Origin: Fidelibacterota bacterium
GTDB lineage: Bacteria; Fidelibacterota; Marinisomatia; Marinisomatales; TCS55
DNA length: 64,000 bases
Direction of reading: 5' to 3'
NCBI GenBank assembly: GCA_029936965.1
Contig: JAPYRG010000002.1
Span: 117,561 to 181,560 of the forward strand
Part shown: piece by piece, positions 9,607 to 19,408 of the stretch
Layout: every line of letters starts with the position of its first letter
How positions within the stretch are numbered: position 1 is the stretch's first letter
Position numbers and translations under genes: made by a program
Notes under the pieces: model-generated
Database searches by the model: none
The model's input: the letters and a program-made list of their open reading frames with translations, nothing else
What the model was told of the DNA's origin: nothing

Positions 9607-12300
9607 TTATTTTAGTTCAGCTTGCGCTGCAGCAAGTCTAGCAATAGGAACACGATAAGGTGAACAACTTACATAGTCTAAACCCATGCGATTACAAAAA
9701 CTTATACTTTCCGGGTCGCCTCCATGTTCTCCGCATATACCAATTTTTAAATCATTTCGGACTGCTCTCCCTTTTTCAACGCCCATTTGAACAAGCTGTC
9801 CAACACCAGTTTGATCTAGGCTTTGAAATGGGTCATGTTCTAAAATTCCTTTTTCAAGGTATTCAGGTAAGAACCCACCTATATCATCCCGACTGAAACC
9901 ATAAGTTGTTTGAGTTAAGTCGTTTGTACCAAAACTAAAAAACTCTGCTTTGTCTGCAATTTCGTTTGCTGTAAGAGCCGCTCTTGGTAGTTCAATCATT
10001 GTTCCAACTAAATATGAAAAATTTTCGCCAGATTCTAACTTAACATCTTCTGCTATTTTCCGAACAAGTGCTTCCTGATGCTCATACTCTTTATAGGTCC
10101 CAACTAGTGGAATCATTACTTCTGGAGAAACTTCCACATTTTCTTTCATCAATTCAGCTGTTGCTTCAAATATCGCACGCGCTTGCATTTCCGTTATCTC
10201 TGGATAGGCAATCCCTAAACGGCACCCTCGGTGTCCTAACATAGGGTTTAATTCTTCAAGTCCTCTAATTCTGTTTTCCAATACTTCTGAAGAAATATTT
10301 AATTCATCCGCTAATTCAGTTTTCTGCTGATCATTTAGAGTCATAAACTCATGAAGCGGTGGATCTAGCAATCTAATAGTTACAGGATAAGGAGACATTG
10401 CTGCTAAAATTCCTTTAAAATCTTCTCTCTGGAATGGTAATAGTTTCATAATTGCTTCGCGGCGCTTTGAAACATCTGTGGCTATAATCATTTCTCTAAC
10501 TGCAAGAATTCTCTCTGGATCAAAAAACATGTGCTCTGTCCGACAAAGACCAATGCCTTGTGCCCCAAATTCTCGAGCCTGTTTTGCATCCTCAGGGCTT
10601 TCTGCATTAGCCCTAACGCCAAGCCTTTTTATATTATCAGTCATTGACATTAATTTCCCATAAAATTCATTGATGCTCAAATCTGGCTCGGTAAGATTTA
10701 ATTTCCCTTTATATATTTTTCCTGTTGATCCGTTTAACGTTAACCAATCTCCTTCTTTTACAATTTCATCATCCACAAGCATTTGATTGTCAGCATAGTT
10801 TATTTGTAAGGCAGAGCAACCTACTATACAGCATTTTCCCCACCCCCTCGCAACTAGGGCTGCGTGGGAAGTCATACCGCCTTTGGCTGTCAAAATTGCT
10901 TTTGCTACGTGCATTCCGTGCACATCTTCAGGCGATGTTTCATTTCGTACTAAAATAACATTAAGCCCTTTTTTTGCCCATTGTTCAGCAACATCAGCTG
11001 AAAACACTACTTGACCAACGCCTCCACCAGGTCCTGCGGGTAATCCTTTTGCTAACAATTCTCCTTCTTGTTCTGATAAAGGATCTACCATTGAATGCAT
11101 AATTTCGTCAAGTTGGTCTGGCGAGACTCGTAATATTGCTTCCTCATTTGAAATTAGATTTTCTGATTTCATTTCACAGGCGATTCGGATAGCTGCTGCT
11201 CCATTTCTTTTACCAACTCTAGTTTGCAGCATCCACAATTTCCCATTTTGAATCGTAAACTCAATATCTTGCATATCGCGATAATGTTTTTCTAGTTTTA
11301 ATCTTATAGAATCTAATTGGGTATAAACCTCTGGCATTGATTCGTCCAGACCAGGAAATTTATTTGTCTCAGTTATTTTAGTGCTACTATTTAAAGGATA
11401 GGGGGTTCTTATTCCAGCAACAACATCTTCTCCTTGTGCATTGATAAGCCATTCTCCATAAAACACATTCTCACCGGTCGCAGGATTTCTCGTAAATGCA
11501 ACTCCTGTTGCAGAATTATCTCCCATGTTTCCAAACACCATTGTCTGTACGTTAACCGCTGTCCCCCATTCATTTGGTATGTTTTCTATTTTTCGATAAC
11601 TAATAGCCCTCTTACCGGACCAAGATTTAAAAACAGCTGATATCCCACCCCAAAGCTGAGAATTTGGATCATCAGGGAAATCACTCCCAAGAGTTTCTTT
11701 TACCTTAATTTTAAATTTAGTGCATAGATTTTTTAAATCATCAGCTGTCAATTCAGTATCATCTGTAACCCCTCGTTCTGTTTTCATATTATCCATGATT
11801 TCTTCTAATAGTTCTCGTATCCCCTTTCCATGTTTTAGCTCTAATCCCTCAGCCTTTTCCATTACAACATCAGAATACATTATGATCAATCGACGGTAGG
11901 AATCATAAACAAATCTTGGGTTTTTGGTTTTTTTTATTAGTCCAGGAATAGTTTTTTCAGTTAGCCCTACATTTAAAACTGTTTCCATCATGCCAGGCAT
12001 TGATTGTCTTGCTCCTGATCTTATAGATACTAAAAGTGGATTTTCCGTATCACCAAATTTTTGATTCATAATAGATTCAACTTTTCTAATAGCATCTTCC
12101 ACTTCCTGCTCTAGTTGGTTTGGATAAACACCATCGGCTAAGTAATTCATACACAGATTAGTCGTTAGTGTAAATCCTGGAGGAACGGGGATATTAAGGC
12201 TTGTCATCTCTGCAAGGTTTGCCCCTTTGCCTCCAAGCGTATTTTTATCTTCTGCGGTTCCATCTGCTTTACCCTCCCCAAAGAAATAAACGTATTTCAT
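9607..12300 (-). CDS. ppdK: Pyruvate, phosphate dikinase
   Basis: An 897-residue cytoplasmic enzyme, the usual length for this family, which interconverts pyruvate + ATP + Pi and PEP + AMP + PPi. The N-terminal ATP-grasp domain begins with 'LGGKGANLAEM' and contains 'VSIRSGARQSMPGMM'. The central phosphohistidine domain has 'AKGGMTSHAALVARGWGK', where the His carries the phosphoryl group. The C-terminal PEP/pyruvate barrel has 'GLCRTEHMFF', 'GTNDLTQTTYG' and the Cys acid in 'IGICGEHGGDP'. It lies 17 bases downstream of pyruvate kinase on the same strand, so this node of central metabolism can run reversibly in this organism. A GGA precedes the ATG. Confidence 0.97.
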   Translation of the reverse strand: MKYVYFFGEGKADGTAEDKNTLGGKGANLAEMTSLNIPVPPGFTLTTNLCMNYLADGVYPNQLEQEVEDAIRKVESIMNQKFGDTENPLLVSIRSGARQSMPGMMETVLNVGLTEKTIPGLIKKTKNPRFVYDSYRRLIIMYSDVVMEKAEGLELKHGKGIRELLEEIMDNMKTERGVTDDTELTADDLKNLCTKFKIKVKETLGSDFPDDPNSQLWGGISAVFKSWSGKRAISYRKIENIPNEWGTAVNVQTMVFGNMGDNSATGVAFTRNPATGENVFYGEWLINAQGEDVVAGIRTPYPLNSSTKITETNKFPGLDESMPEVYTQLDSIRLKLEKHYRDMQDIEFTIQNGKLWMLQTRVGKRNGAAAIRIACEMKSENLISNEEAILRVSPDQLDEIMHSMVDPLSEQEGELLAKGLPAGPGGGVGQVVFSADVAEQWAKKGLNVILVRNETSPEDVHGMHVAKAILTAKGGMTSHAALVARGWGKCCIVGCSALQINYADNQMLVDDEIVKEGDWLTLNGSTGKIYKGKLNLTEPDLSINEFYGKLMSMTDNIKRLGVRANAESPEDAKQAREFGAQGIGLCRTEHMFFDPERILAVREMIIATDVSKRREAIMKLLPFQREDFKGILAAMSPYPVTIRLLDPPLHEFMTLNDQQKTELADELNISSEVLENRIRGLEELNPMLGHRGCRLGIAYPEITEMQARAIFEATAELMKENVEVSPEVMIPLVGTYKEYEHQEALVRKIAEDVKLESGENFSYLVGTMIELPRAALTANEIADKAEFFSFGTNDLTQTTYGFSRDDIGGFLPEYLEKGILEHDPFQSLDQTGVGQLVQMGVEKGRAVRNDLKIGICGEHGGDPESISFCNRMGLDYVSCSPYRVPIARLAAAQAELK

Positions 12301-12317
12301 ATAAAATTCCTTTTCTG

Positions 12318-13730
12318 TTATTTTGCTTTTTGAACAAACACGAAATTTGTTGTTCCTGCTATGCCAAGCGGAACCCCTCCAGTAACAACATATTTATCTC
12401 CATTATTCAATATATTATTACCATCTATAAATTTAGCAGACACACTTGGGATATCATCCGATCTTGAATATTCTTTAATCATTTTAGGTGTCACTCCCCA
12501 AATAATTGATAACTGACGGTATGTTTTTTCTACAGGGGTTAAAGCAATAATATTAGCAGAAGGCTTATACCTTGCAATCATCCTCGCTGTGCTTCCGCTA
12601 TGAGTTAGAGATAAAATAATACTAATGTTCATATCATTTGCAATTTGACAGGTTGCATGACTTATTGCATCGGCAGTATGATGCTCATGCCCTATCGGTT
12701 GAAGTATGCTATTAAAATCAATGGTCTTTTCTGTTTCAATTATAACTTTCTTTAAAACTTCAATTACTTTATCCGGAAATTTTCCCACTGCGGTCTCCCC
12801 AGTTACTAATAAAGCATCTGTTCCATCAAAAATTGCATTCGCAATATCGCTTATTTCTGCGCGCGTAGGTGTAGGAGCTTCTACCATAGTTTCTAAAAGT
12901 TGAGTGGCAATAATTACCGGCTTACCAGCTTTGTTCGCCATTTTAATAATCTTTTTCTGAATTAATGGGACCTGCTCTTGAGGTATTTCTACCCCTAAAT
13001 CTCCGCGAGCAACCATAACTCCATCAAAAGTATCTATTATTTTATCAAGATGATCTAATGCTTCCCATTTTTCAATTTTTGCAATGACCGGGATGGTGGC
13101 TCCTTTATCTTTTAATATCGTGTCCACAGTTTCTTTATCATCCGCGGAACGAACAAAGGACAGGGCAATCCAATCTGTCCCTTCGTCAATTGCTAATGAT
13201 AAATCTGTATAATCTTGTTCTGTCAAAGGCGGCATGTCAATCGCTACTCCAGGAAAATTAACCCCTTTTCCTTTCTCTACGCTTCCACCAATTAAAGTTT
13301 TAACTTGAATTGAATGGGAACTAATCTTTTTTAGTACTTCAAGCTGAATACGACCATCATTAATTAAAATTCTTGCTCCTTTTGAAATTTTTCCAAACGT
13401 AAATCCAGAAGATACTATAATCTTATCTTCATCTATATCTTTATCATTCGCAATAATTATTTTGTCATTTTCCTTTAGTATCAATCCTTCCTTAACATTC
13501 TTTATTCTGATTTTTGGTCCTGCTAAATCCGCAAGAATAGTTGGATGAAAAGATTTGTCCGATCGCAGTTTTTTTAATTGTTTGAAAAGAGATTTTTTAT
13601 CATCAATAGATCCGTGCGACATATTAATTCGAAACGCATTTACCCCTAAATCAACCATTTTTTGCAATGTTGTTTGATTAGAGCATGCTGGTCCAATGGT
13701 CGCAAGTATTTTTGTTTTATTTAATATCAT
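12318..13730 (-). CDS. pyk: Pyruvate kinase
   Basis: A 470-residue glycolytic enzyme making pyruvate and ATP from PEP and ADP. Visible family segments are 'KILATIGPACSN' and 'RINMSHG' at the N-terminus, the active-site helix 'GVMVARGDLGVEIP' preceded by 'IPVIAKIEKWEALD', and 'IIATQLLETMVEAPTPTRAE'. A C-terminal regulatory domain begins near residue 345 ('ADAISHATCQIAND'). The motif near residue 316 reads 'LLVTGETAVGKFP', where the usual form is M-L-S-G-E-T-A. The gene sits 4 bases after apaG and 17 bases before ppdK, so the three are probably one transcript. Confidence 0.97.
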   Translation of the reverse strand: MILNKTKILATIGPACSNQTTLQKMVDLGVNAFRINMSHGSIDDKKSLFKQLKKLRSDKSFHPTILADLAGPKIRIKNVKEGLILKENDKIIIANDKDIDEDKIIVSSGFTFGKISKGARILINDGRIQLEVLKKISSHSIQVKTLIGGSVEKGKGVNFPGVAIDMPPLTEQDYTDLSLAIDEGTDWIALSFVRSADDKETVDTILKDKGATIPVIAKIEKWEALDHLDKIIDTFDGVMVARGDLGVEIPQEQVPLIQKKIIKMANKAGKPVIIATQLLETMVEAPTPTRAEISDIANAIFDGTDALLVTGETAVGKFPDKVIEVLKKVIIETEKTIDFNSILQPIGHEHHTADAISHATCQIANDMNISIILSLTHSGSTARMIARYKPSANIIALTPVEKTYRQLSIIWGVTPKMIKEYSRSDDIPSVSAKFIDGNNILNNGDKYVVTGGVPLGIAGTTNFVFVQKAK

Positions 13731-13734
13731 AAAA

Positions 13735-14118
13735 TTAATTTACAGAGAAAGGCACTGCTAATTTAAATGGTTTGATTATTGCGTCAAATTTTTGACCATT
13801 ATCTCTTACCATATGGAATTTTCCATACATTACTCCAAACTCAGTCTTTAATGGGCAAAAGCTAGTATACTCGAAGGATTCTCCTTGTTCCAATCGGGGT
13901 TGACGCCCTACTACTCCAGGTCCTCGAACCTCCTCTATGTTCCCTTCCGCATCCGTAATATGCCAATACCTACTTAATAATTTTGCAGGACAATTACCTT
14001 TATTTTGTATGGCAATATGATATGCAAAAAAAAATCTTTTTTTTAACGGGTTTGATCTCCCAGATATATATTCTGAATGAGTATTAATTGTAATTCCATC
14101 ATGTTGGTTTTGGGGCAT
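13735..14118 (-). CDS. apaG: ApaG-family protein
   Basis: A 127-residue single-domain ApaG (DUF525) protein with an Ig/FnIII-like beta sandwich. The diagnostic pieces are 'FAYHIAIQNKGNCPAKLLSRYW' in two halves, 'EVRGPGVVGRQPRL', 'FEYTSFCPLKTEFGVMYG' and the C-terminal 'IKPFKLAVPF'. The 'G-x-G-V-V-G-x-Q-P' loop is the best-conserved element. ApaG is linked genetically to cobalt/magnesium resistance in enterobacteria, and the related fold occurs in some F-box proteins; its biochemical role is unclear. Here it is the first gene upstream of pyruvate kinase. Confidence 0.93.
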   Translation of the reverse strand: MPQNQHDGITINTHSEYISGRSNPLKKRFFFAYHIAIQNKGNCPAKLLSRYWHITDAEGNIEEVRGPGVVGRQPRLEQGESFEYTSFCPLKTEFGVMYGKFHMVRDNGQKFDAIIKPFKLAVPFSVN

Positions 14119-14218
14119 TAATTACTGTAATAATCTCTATTTATTTTTTACCTTGAATATATAGAATCTAATATTTATTAAGATGAGTATTGAATTATAT
14201 AAATATTAATAGAAAAAG
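14119..14218. promoter_or_regulatory. Divergent intergenic region between apaG and the M28 peptidase gene
   Basis: One hundred AT-rich bases separate two outward-facing transcripts: apaG-pyk-ppdK to the left and the peptidase gene to the right. Promoters for both must lie here. No operator, riboswitch or Shine-Dalgarno element could be recognised. Confidence 0.35.
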
Positions 14219-16036
14219 ATGAATGAACTTCTTAAAAGAATTGTAATCACTTTAATAATTATTGTGTGCGGTTTAATGATCATTAGCAAGTCAAATAAAG
14301 AAAAAATTGATCCTGGATCCGCAGAAATCATGACATTTGAAATTCTCGAACATATTAAATATTTATCTTCAGATAAATTAGAAGGCAGGTTCCCGGGATC
14401 TGTAGGTTCAAAAAAAGCAATAAAATACATAAGCAAACATTGGGAGGCGCAGGGGGTTCTACCTGCGGGGACAAAAAAATACGAACAACCATTCTCTTAT
14501 ATAAGCAAGGTATCACTTGGTAGTAGAAATATTTTGCGCGTTCGTAATTCAAAATCGCGATATAAAATAAAAAAAGACTTTATTCCTATAGGGTGGTCTG
14601 GAAATGGAAATATTGATGACAAAGTTGTCTTTGTTGGATATGGATTTGATATTGATGATAGTTTGTCATGGAATGATTATATAAATGTTAATGTAAAAAA
14701 TAAATGGGTGTTAATGTTCTTAAACGGACCTGATGGGAATAGTACACATTCACCATATGGTTATCATAAAAAGCTGTATAATAAAGTGATCGCAGCGCGG
14801 GACCGCGAAGTTGGTGGAATATTATTTATGGAGCGAGAAGAAAATGAAAATAATAAACTAAAACCATTAGTATACAGACAGAGCGCATCTTCAGCTGGTT
14901 TGCCAATAATTCAAATAACCCATGCCGTAGCTAATAATATAATTAATGACAATGATAGAACAGTAGCGGATTTACGTTCCCAGATCGATCAGGGGTTGGC
15001 ATCTTTTTCTTTTGAATTGGATCGCAAAGTCTCTGCAAGTGTTAACTTAAAATTTGAAAAAGAAACCGCAACCAATGTTATTGGGTTTATTAAAGGATCT
15101 GACCCAATTTTAAATAAAGAATATATAATTATTGGCGCACATTACGATCACCTGGGTTATGGAGGACATATGTCAGGTTCTTTAAATCCAGATTCTATGC
15201 AAATACATAATGGTGCAGATGATAATGCCTCTGGTACTGCTGGCATTCTTGAATTAAGCCATAAATTAATGATGAATAAAAAATTATTAGGGAGAAGTAT
15301 AATTACCATATGCTTTGATGCTGAGGAAAAAGGGCTGTTAGGATCAAAGTTTTATACACAAACCCCAACGAAAGATTTAGAACAAACTGCTATTATGATA
15401 AATATGGATATGATTGGAAGATTAAATGAAAAACCAATTACTCTTGGCGGTGTTGGAAGCGCAAAAACCCTTAGTAAAACTATAGAAGTAGTACAACAAA
15501 ATCATACATTAAAAATTGATAAAAATATAAGTGGGATGGGTTTTGGTCGAAGTGATCATGCGAGCTTTTATAGAGAAGATATACCCGTGTTATTTTTCTT
15601 TACCGGAGCCCACCAAGATTATCATAAACCATCTGATGACTGGGATAAAATTGATTATCAAGGAGAAAAAGAAGTTTTGAATTTCGTATATGATTTAATT
15701 GTTCAATTATCAACAAATAAAGAAAAGCCTATATTCGCTGAGATAACCAACGACAATTCAGATAATCAATCTCCTTCATTTAATGTTACATTGGGTGTAA
15801 TTCCTTCTTATGGTAGCCAAAAGATTGGTATGGAGATTGATGGGATTTCAAGAAAAAATGGTCCTGCAGATAAAGCTGGAATGAAAAAAGGGGATATTAT
15901 TATTGAAATAAATGCTAAAAAAATAAGAAATATTTATGATTACATGGCAAGATTAGCAGAATTAAACAGCGGTGATAGAATAATAGTAAAAATAATTAGA
16001 AATAAAATAGAAATAGAATTAATGCTAGAACTATAG
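14219..16036 (+). CDS. M28 family zinc metallopeptidase with PA and PDZ domains
   Basis: A 605-residue protein with a hydrophobic N-terminal segment (about residues 8-23), so exported or membrane-anchored. A PA-type domain lies around residues 120-270. The M28 catalytic domain follows: 'YIIIGAHYDHLGYGG' (His ligand), 'IHNGADDNASGTAG' (bridging Asp), 'ITICFDAEEKGLLGS' (Glu base and ligand), 'NMDMIGRL' (Asp ligand) and 'GAHQDYHKPSDDWDKIDY' (final His ligand). The C-terminal ~90 residues form a PDZ domain ('GPADKAGMKKGDIIIEINAK'). All zinc ligands appear present, so it should be an active aminopeptidase. Its stop abuts the convergent transglycosylase gene with no spacer. Confidence 0.92.
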   Translation: MNELLKRIVITLIIIVCGLMIISKSNKEKIDPGSAEIMTFEILEHIKYLSSDKLEGRFPGSVGSKKAIKYISKHWEAQGVLPAGTKKYEQPFSYISKVSLGSRNILRVRNSKSRYKIKKDFIPIGWSGNGNIDDKVVFVGYGFDIDDSLSWNDYINVNVKNKWVLMFLNGPDGNSTHSPYGYHKKLYNKVIAARDREVGGILFMEREENENNKLKPLVYRQSASSAGLPIIQITHAVANNIINDNDRTVADLRSQIDQGLASFSFELDRKVSASVNLKFEKETATNVIGFIKGSDPILNKEYIIIGAHYDHLGYGGHMSGSLNPDSMQIHNGADDNASGTAGILELSHKLMMNKKLLGRSIITICFDAEEKGLLGSKFYTQTPTKDLEQTAIMINMDMIGRLNEKPITLGGVGSAKTLSKTIEVVQQNHTLKIDKNISGMGFGRSDHASFYREDIPVLFFFTGAHQDYHKPSDDWDKIDYQGEKEVLNFVYDLIVQLSTNKEKPIFAEITNDNSDNQSPSFNVTLGVIPSYGSQKIGMEIDGISRKNGPADKAGMKKGDIIIEINAKKIRNIYDYMARLAELNSGDRIIVKIIRNKIEIELMLEL

Positions 16037-16852
16037 TTAGTTATTAAATAATCCTTTTTTTATTTCTTGTCTTAACTCCATAATAACCCCAACATAATTA
16101 TTTGACCTATTATAAGCAAAAACTGATTTCCAAGCACTTGAGCTTTTTGAATAATCATTTGTATTGGGTTTATATCCGTTCTTTAATAAATAGTTGGCTA
16201 CACTCCCTAGTACATCTGGCCATTTATTATGGTGACGGATTTTATCTCCATCAAAATCAATTGCATAGTAATTAAAACTTGATGGAATAAATTGACCAAA
16301 ACCAAATGCGCCTGCATAAGAACCTTTAATTGAATGTGGGTTAATCTTGTTTCTATGGCATAAAATTATGAATTCAGATAACTCCTTTGCTGCCCATCTC
16401 TTTTTTCTTGGTAATTGATGAATCAATGTATATAGGGCGTTAAAAACAGAATATTGTCCGTAATGTTTACCATAACTGCTCTCAACGCCAACAAGGCTTA
16501 CCAATAAAAATTTATCAACTTTTAAACTATCTGATACTTGTTCAATCAAATCTTTGTTATCATTAAAAAAATTTATTCCTCCTTTGATCCTTTTTTCAGT
16601 AATAAATATTTTTCTGTATTGCTCCCATTCTTTTTTCTCATAGGGGTTATTAAATGAATTAATAATCTTAGGGTGAATTTTTATTTCCGAATTCAGAAAC
16701 ATCTTTATTACATATTCCTTTGGGACGTCTTTTTTCTCCAGATGATTCCAAACTACTTGAAAAGCAGGGTCATTTAATACAGTATCTAATTGGGATTTTT
16801 CATCACTAATTAGAAACACATATAAAAGTAAATACAATATAAATGAGGGCAT
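16037..16852 (-). CDS. Lytic murein transglycosylase, MltB-like
   Basis: A 271-residue exported protein with a short hydrophobic N-terminus ('MPSFILYLLLYVFLISDEK'). The central region has the lysozyme-like fold of the MltB/SLT family: the catalytic Glu is in 'LVSLVGVESSYGKHYG', followed by 'VFNALYTL', 'SYAGAFGFGQFIPSSFNYYA' and 'VLGSVANYLLKNGYK'. Such enzymes cleave peptidoglycan glycan strands to 1,6-anhydromuramoyl products. It is shorter than E. coli MltB, and no lipobox is evident. The start is 6 bases after the GH3 stop, so the pair is probably cotranscribed. Confidence 0.85.
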   Translation of the reverse strand: MPSFILYLLLYVFLISDEKSQLDTVLNDPAFQVVWNHLEKKDVPKEYVIKMFLNSEIKIHPKIINSFNNPYEKKEWEQYRKIFITEKRIKGGINFFNDNKDLIEQVSDSLKVDKFLLVSLVGVESSYGKHYGQYSVFNALYTLIHQLPRKKRWAAKELSEFIILCHRNKINPHSIKGSYAGAFGFGQFIPSSFNYYAIDFDGDKIRHHNKWPDVLGSVANYLLKNGYKPNTNDYSKSSSAWKSVFAYNRSNNYVGVIMELRQEIKKGLFNN

Positions 16853-16858
16853 CTTAAC

Positions 16859-19393
16859 TTAATTATTATAGTTAATTGTTTGTTTTAATCTTATATCTTT
16901 TGATGAACTACCAATCAATATTTCAAAATCTCCTGGTTCTATTATCCATTTATTTATATGATCATCAAAAAAAGAAAATGATGATTTATCTAGAGATAGA
17001 TTGACCATTTTTGACTCTCCAGGTAAGAGAGATATTTTTTGAAATTCTTTTAATTCTTTTAAAGGTCTATCCAAACTTGAGCTTATATCTCTCACATAGC
17101 ACTGAACGACTTCCTGGCCTTTAACTTTGCCAGTATTCTGTACAGAAAAACTTAATTCTATATTATCTAAAGATTGAACCTGTTTGGGGCATTCCAATTC
17201 TTTATAGTCAAATTCAGCATATGATAACCCATGACCAAAAGGAAATAAAGGTTCAACCTTTCTGGTGTCATAGTGTCGATATCCAACATATATACCTTCG
17301 TTATAGATTACTTTATCTTCTCCTGGATAGTAACCAAAAGAAGGGTTGTCTTCTATTCGCTTAGGAAATGTAACAGGAAGTTTTCCAGAAGGATTTACAT
17401 TACCAAATAAAACATTAGATAATGCATTGCCATATTCTTGCCCTGGTAACCAAACTTGTAACACCGCTGGGCACCGATCAATCCAGGGCATTTCAATGGG
17501 CGATCCTGTATTCATTATTACGATAGTATTTTTATTCACATTTAAAATAGATTCAATTAGCTTATCTTGCTTGCCAGTTAATTTCATTGAGGGCCTATCT
17601 TCTCCTTCCGTCTCGTAATTATCTGATGAGCCAACAACAACAATCGCTACATCTGTTTTTTTAGCCAAATCGACTGCATCTGACATAGAAGGCTCCGGGA
17701 GCCGACATCCTATTTCAAGATATCTAAATTTGTTTAGCATGTTGGACATAGCTGGCATAATAATTTTTAAAATAAATGAAATAATAGAATTTGGTTTTGC
17801 TGAATATTCGATCCTTATCGAGTGTATTCCAGCGTTTAGAAATATATTGCCAATTCTTGGTGCGGGTAACAACCCTCCAAAACCAGGGCTGCCTTTTTCA
17901 TTAAGAGAAAGTTTTTTCTCATCAATATATATTTTTGCTTTCCCTAAACCTGGGTTTGCGCTAAAGCGGTATTGTCCATCATTTTGTGCTATAAACTCTC
18001 CTGTCCATTTTACAGATCCAAATATATCTTTATCTAAAATACCAAAAATACGAAGCTCTTCATCTGTTTCTATCTTATAAGGGTACCCGCTAAGATCATA
18101 TGAACGATAATATTCTGCCCTAAGTCCTTTGTTTTCAGACCCCGCTTTTGTTCTTAATGAATTTTTTTCCATCAAGGGTACTGTAGGATGATTTTCAACC
18201 CCTTTTTCATAATAAACATCAATATCATTTATCTTTGCTCCATCTAATATTCCCTTTAATGGTGTAATGGAATATGCTGGGGTTACTCTGGCGCTTCCTC
18301 CGCCCTGAATTACTGATCGATTAGCATTTGGTCCAATAACTGCAATTGATTTTATATTTTTTGGGTTTAATGGAAGGGTTTTCTTTTCATTTTTGAGTAA
18401 AACTATTGACTCTTCTGCTACTAACCTTGCGATCTCTTTATTATCATTAAGCACCACGGATATCTCATAACTTTTTCCCAACTTGGTTTTTAAAATTAGT
18501 TTTATCATCCTTAACGCAGCTTCATCAATTTCTTGTTCTGTAACCACGCCTTTCTTAAACGCCTTTTTTAGGGGTTTCTCATAATAGTTTCCAGGCCCCG
18601 GCATTTCAAGATCAAGTGAGGCTTTTAAAGAAGGTACCGTGCTTTTAACTCCTCCCCAATCTGAAAGAAGAACCCCTTCAAAGCCGAATTCTTTTCTAAG
18701 AATATCATTCATTATATACCTTTGCTCTGTTGCGTGTATGCCATTAATCCGATTGTATGCTGCCATAATAGTATATGGTTGAGATTCTTTAACAACTTTT
18801 TCAAATGCTGGTAAATAAATTTCTCTTAGCGCTCTTTCAGAAATTTCTGCACTAACGCTTTGGCGTTTTATTTCCTGATTATTAGCTATGAAATGCTTAA
18901 CGCTAGATCCAACATATTCACTTTGAAGGCCATTTATGTATGCTGATGCAATTACGCCATTAAAAAAAGGATCCTCAGAAAACGTCTCAAATGTCCTTCC
19001 GTTTAAAGGGGTTCTTATGATATTCATTGTTGGGCCAAGCAACACCTCTACCCCAAAGGCGCGACTTTCTTTTCCCAGGGCTGCTCCTAATTTATTTATT
19101 AGATCAGTATTCCATGTTGCGCCCATAGAAATTCCAACAGGAAAGGCTGTGGCTATTTCGTTAGAATTGCTACGCACACCATTAGGCCCGTCCCACAACT
19201 CTAATTGAATGAGCCCTAATCGATCAATGTTCTGCGTATTATACGCTCCTTTCCCAGATAACAAACTGATTTTTTCATCTACGGTCAGTTGGTTAAGAAT
19301 ATCATCAGCATTTTCTTGCAATGAGTTATTTGCAAACAAAAGATATTGTATAAAAATAAAAAGGAAGAAGTATTTAAAATGATTATTAATCAT
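16859..19393 (-). CDS. Glycoside hydrolase family 3 with PA14 insert (exported beta-glycosidase)
   Basis: An 844-residue protein with a signal peptide ('YFFLFIFIQYLLFANNS'). The GH3 N-terminal barrel contains 'SSVKHFIANNQE' (about 164-174) and the nucleophile D245 in 'GFEGVLLSDWGGVKS'. The GH3 C-terminal alpha/beta domain ('GPNANRSVIQGGGSARVTP', 'AIVVVGSSDNYETEGEDRP') is interrupted at about residues 395-540 by a PA14-type beta domain ('LRAEYYRSYDLSGYPY'). A FnIII-like domain ends the protein. This layout is typical of beta-glucosidases of the Thermotoga/Kluyveromyces Bgl type; PA14 usually shapes substrate choice. It lies 15 bases downstream of a sodium:solute symporter gene, suggesting hydrolysis coupled to uptake. 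Confidence 0.92.
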   Translation of the reverse strand: MINNHFKYFFLFIFIQYLLFANNSLQENADDILNQLTVDEKISLLSGKGAYNTQNIDRLGLIQLELWDGPNGVRSNSNEIATAFPVGISMGATWNTDLINKLGAALGKESRAFGVEVLLGPTMNIIRTPLNGRTFETFSEDPFFNGVIASAYINGLQSEYVGSSVKHFIANNQEIKRQSVSAEISERALREIYLPAFEKVVKESQPYTIMAAYNRINGIHATEQRYIMNDILRKEFGFEGVLLSDWGGVKSTVPSLKASLDLEMPGPGNYYEKPLKKAFKKGVVTEQEIDEAALRMIKLILKTKLGKSYEISVVLNDNKEIARLVAEESIVLLKNEKKTLPLNPKNIKSIAVIGPNANRSVIQGGGSARVTPAYSITPLKGILDGAKINDIDVYYEKGVENHPTVPLMEKNSLRTKAGSENKGLRAEYYRSYDLSGYPYKIETDEELRIFGILDKDIFGSVKWTGEFIAQNDGQYRFSANPGLGKAKIYIDEKKLSLNEKGSPGFGGLLPAPRIGNIFLNAGIHSIRIEYSAKPNSIISFILKIIMPAMSNMLNKFRYLEIGCRLPEPSMSDAVDLAKKTDVAIVVVGSSDNYETEGEDRPSMKLTGKQDKLIESILNVNKNTIVIMNTGSPIEMPWIDRCPAVLQVWLPGQEYGNALSNVLFGNVNPSGKLPVTFPKRIEDNPSFGYYPGEDKVIYNEGIYVGYRHYDTRKVEPLFPFGHGLSYAEFDYKELECPKQVQSLDNIELSFSVQNTGKVKGQEVVQCYVRDISSSLDRPLKELKEFQKISLLPGESKMVNLSLDKSSFSFFDDHINKWIIEPGDFEILIGSSSKDIRLKQTINYNN

Positions 19394-19408
19394 TTCCTTG
19401 AATGGTCT

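Noticed and set aside
9607..12300. Pyruvate phosphate dikinase as PEP synthase or EI of the PTS
   Set aside because: The length of 897 residues, the N-terminal 'LGGKGANLAEM' and the 'GGMTSHAALVARGWGK' phosphohistidine motif fit PPDK rather than the other two families.
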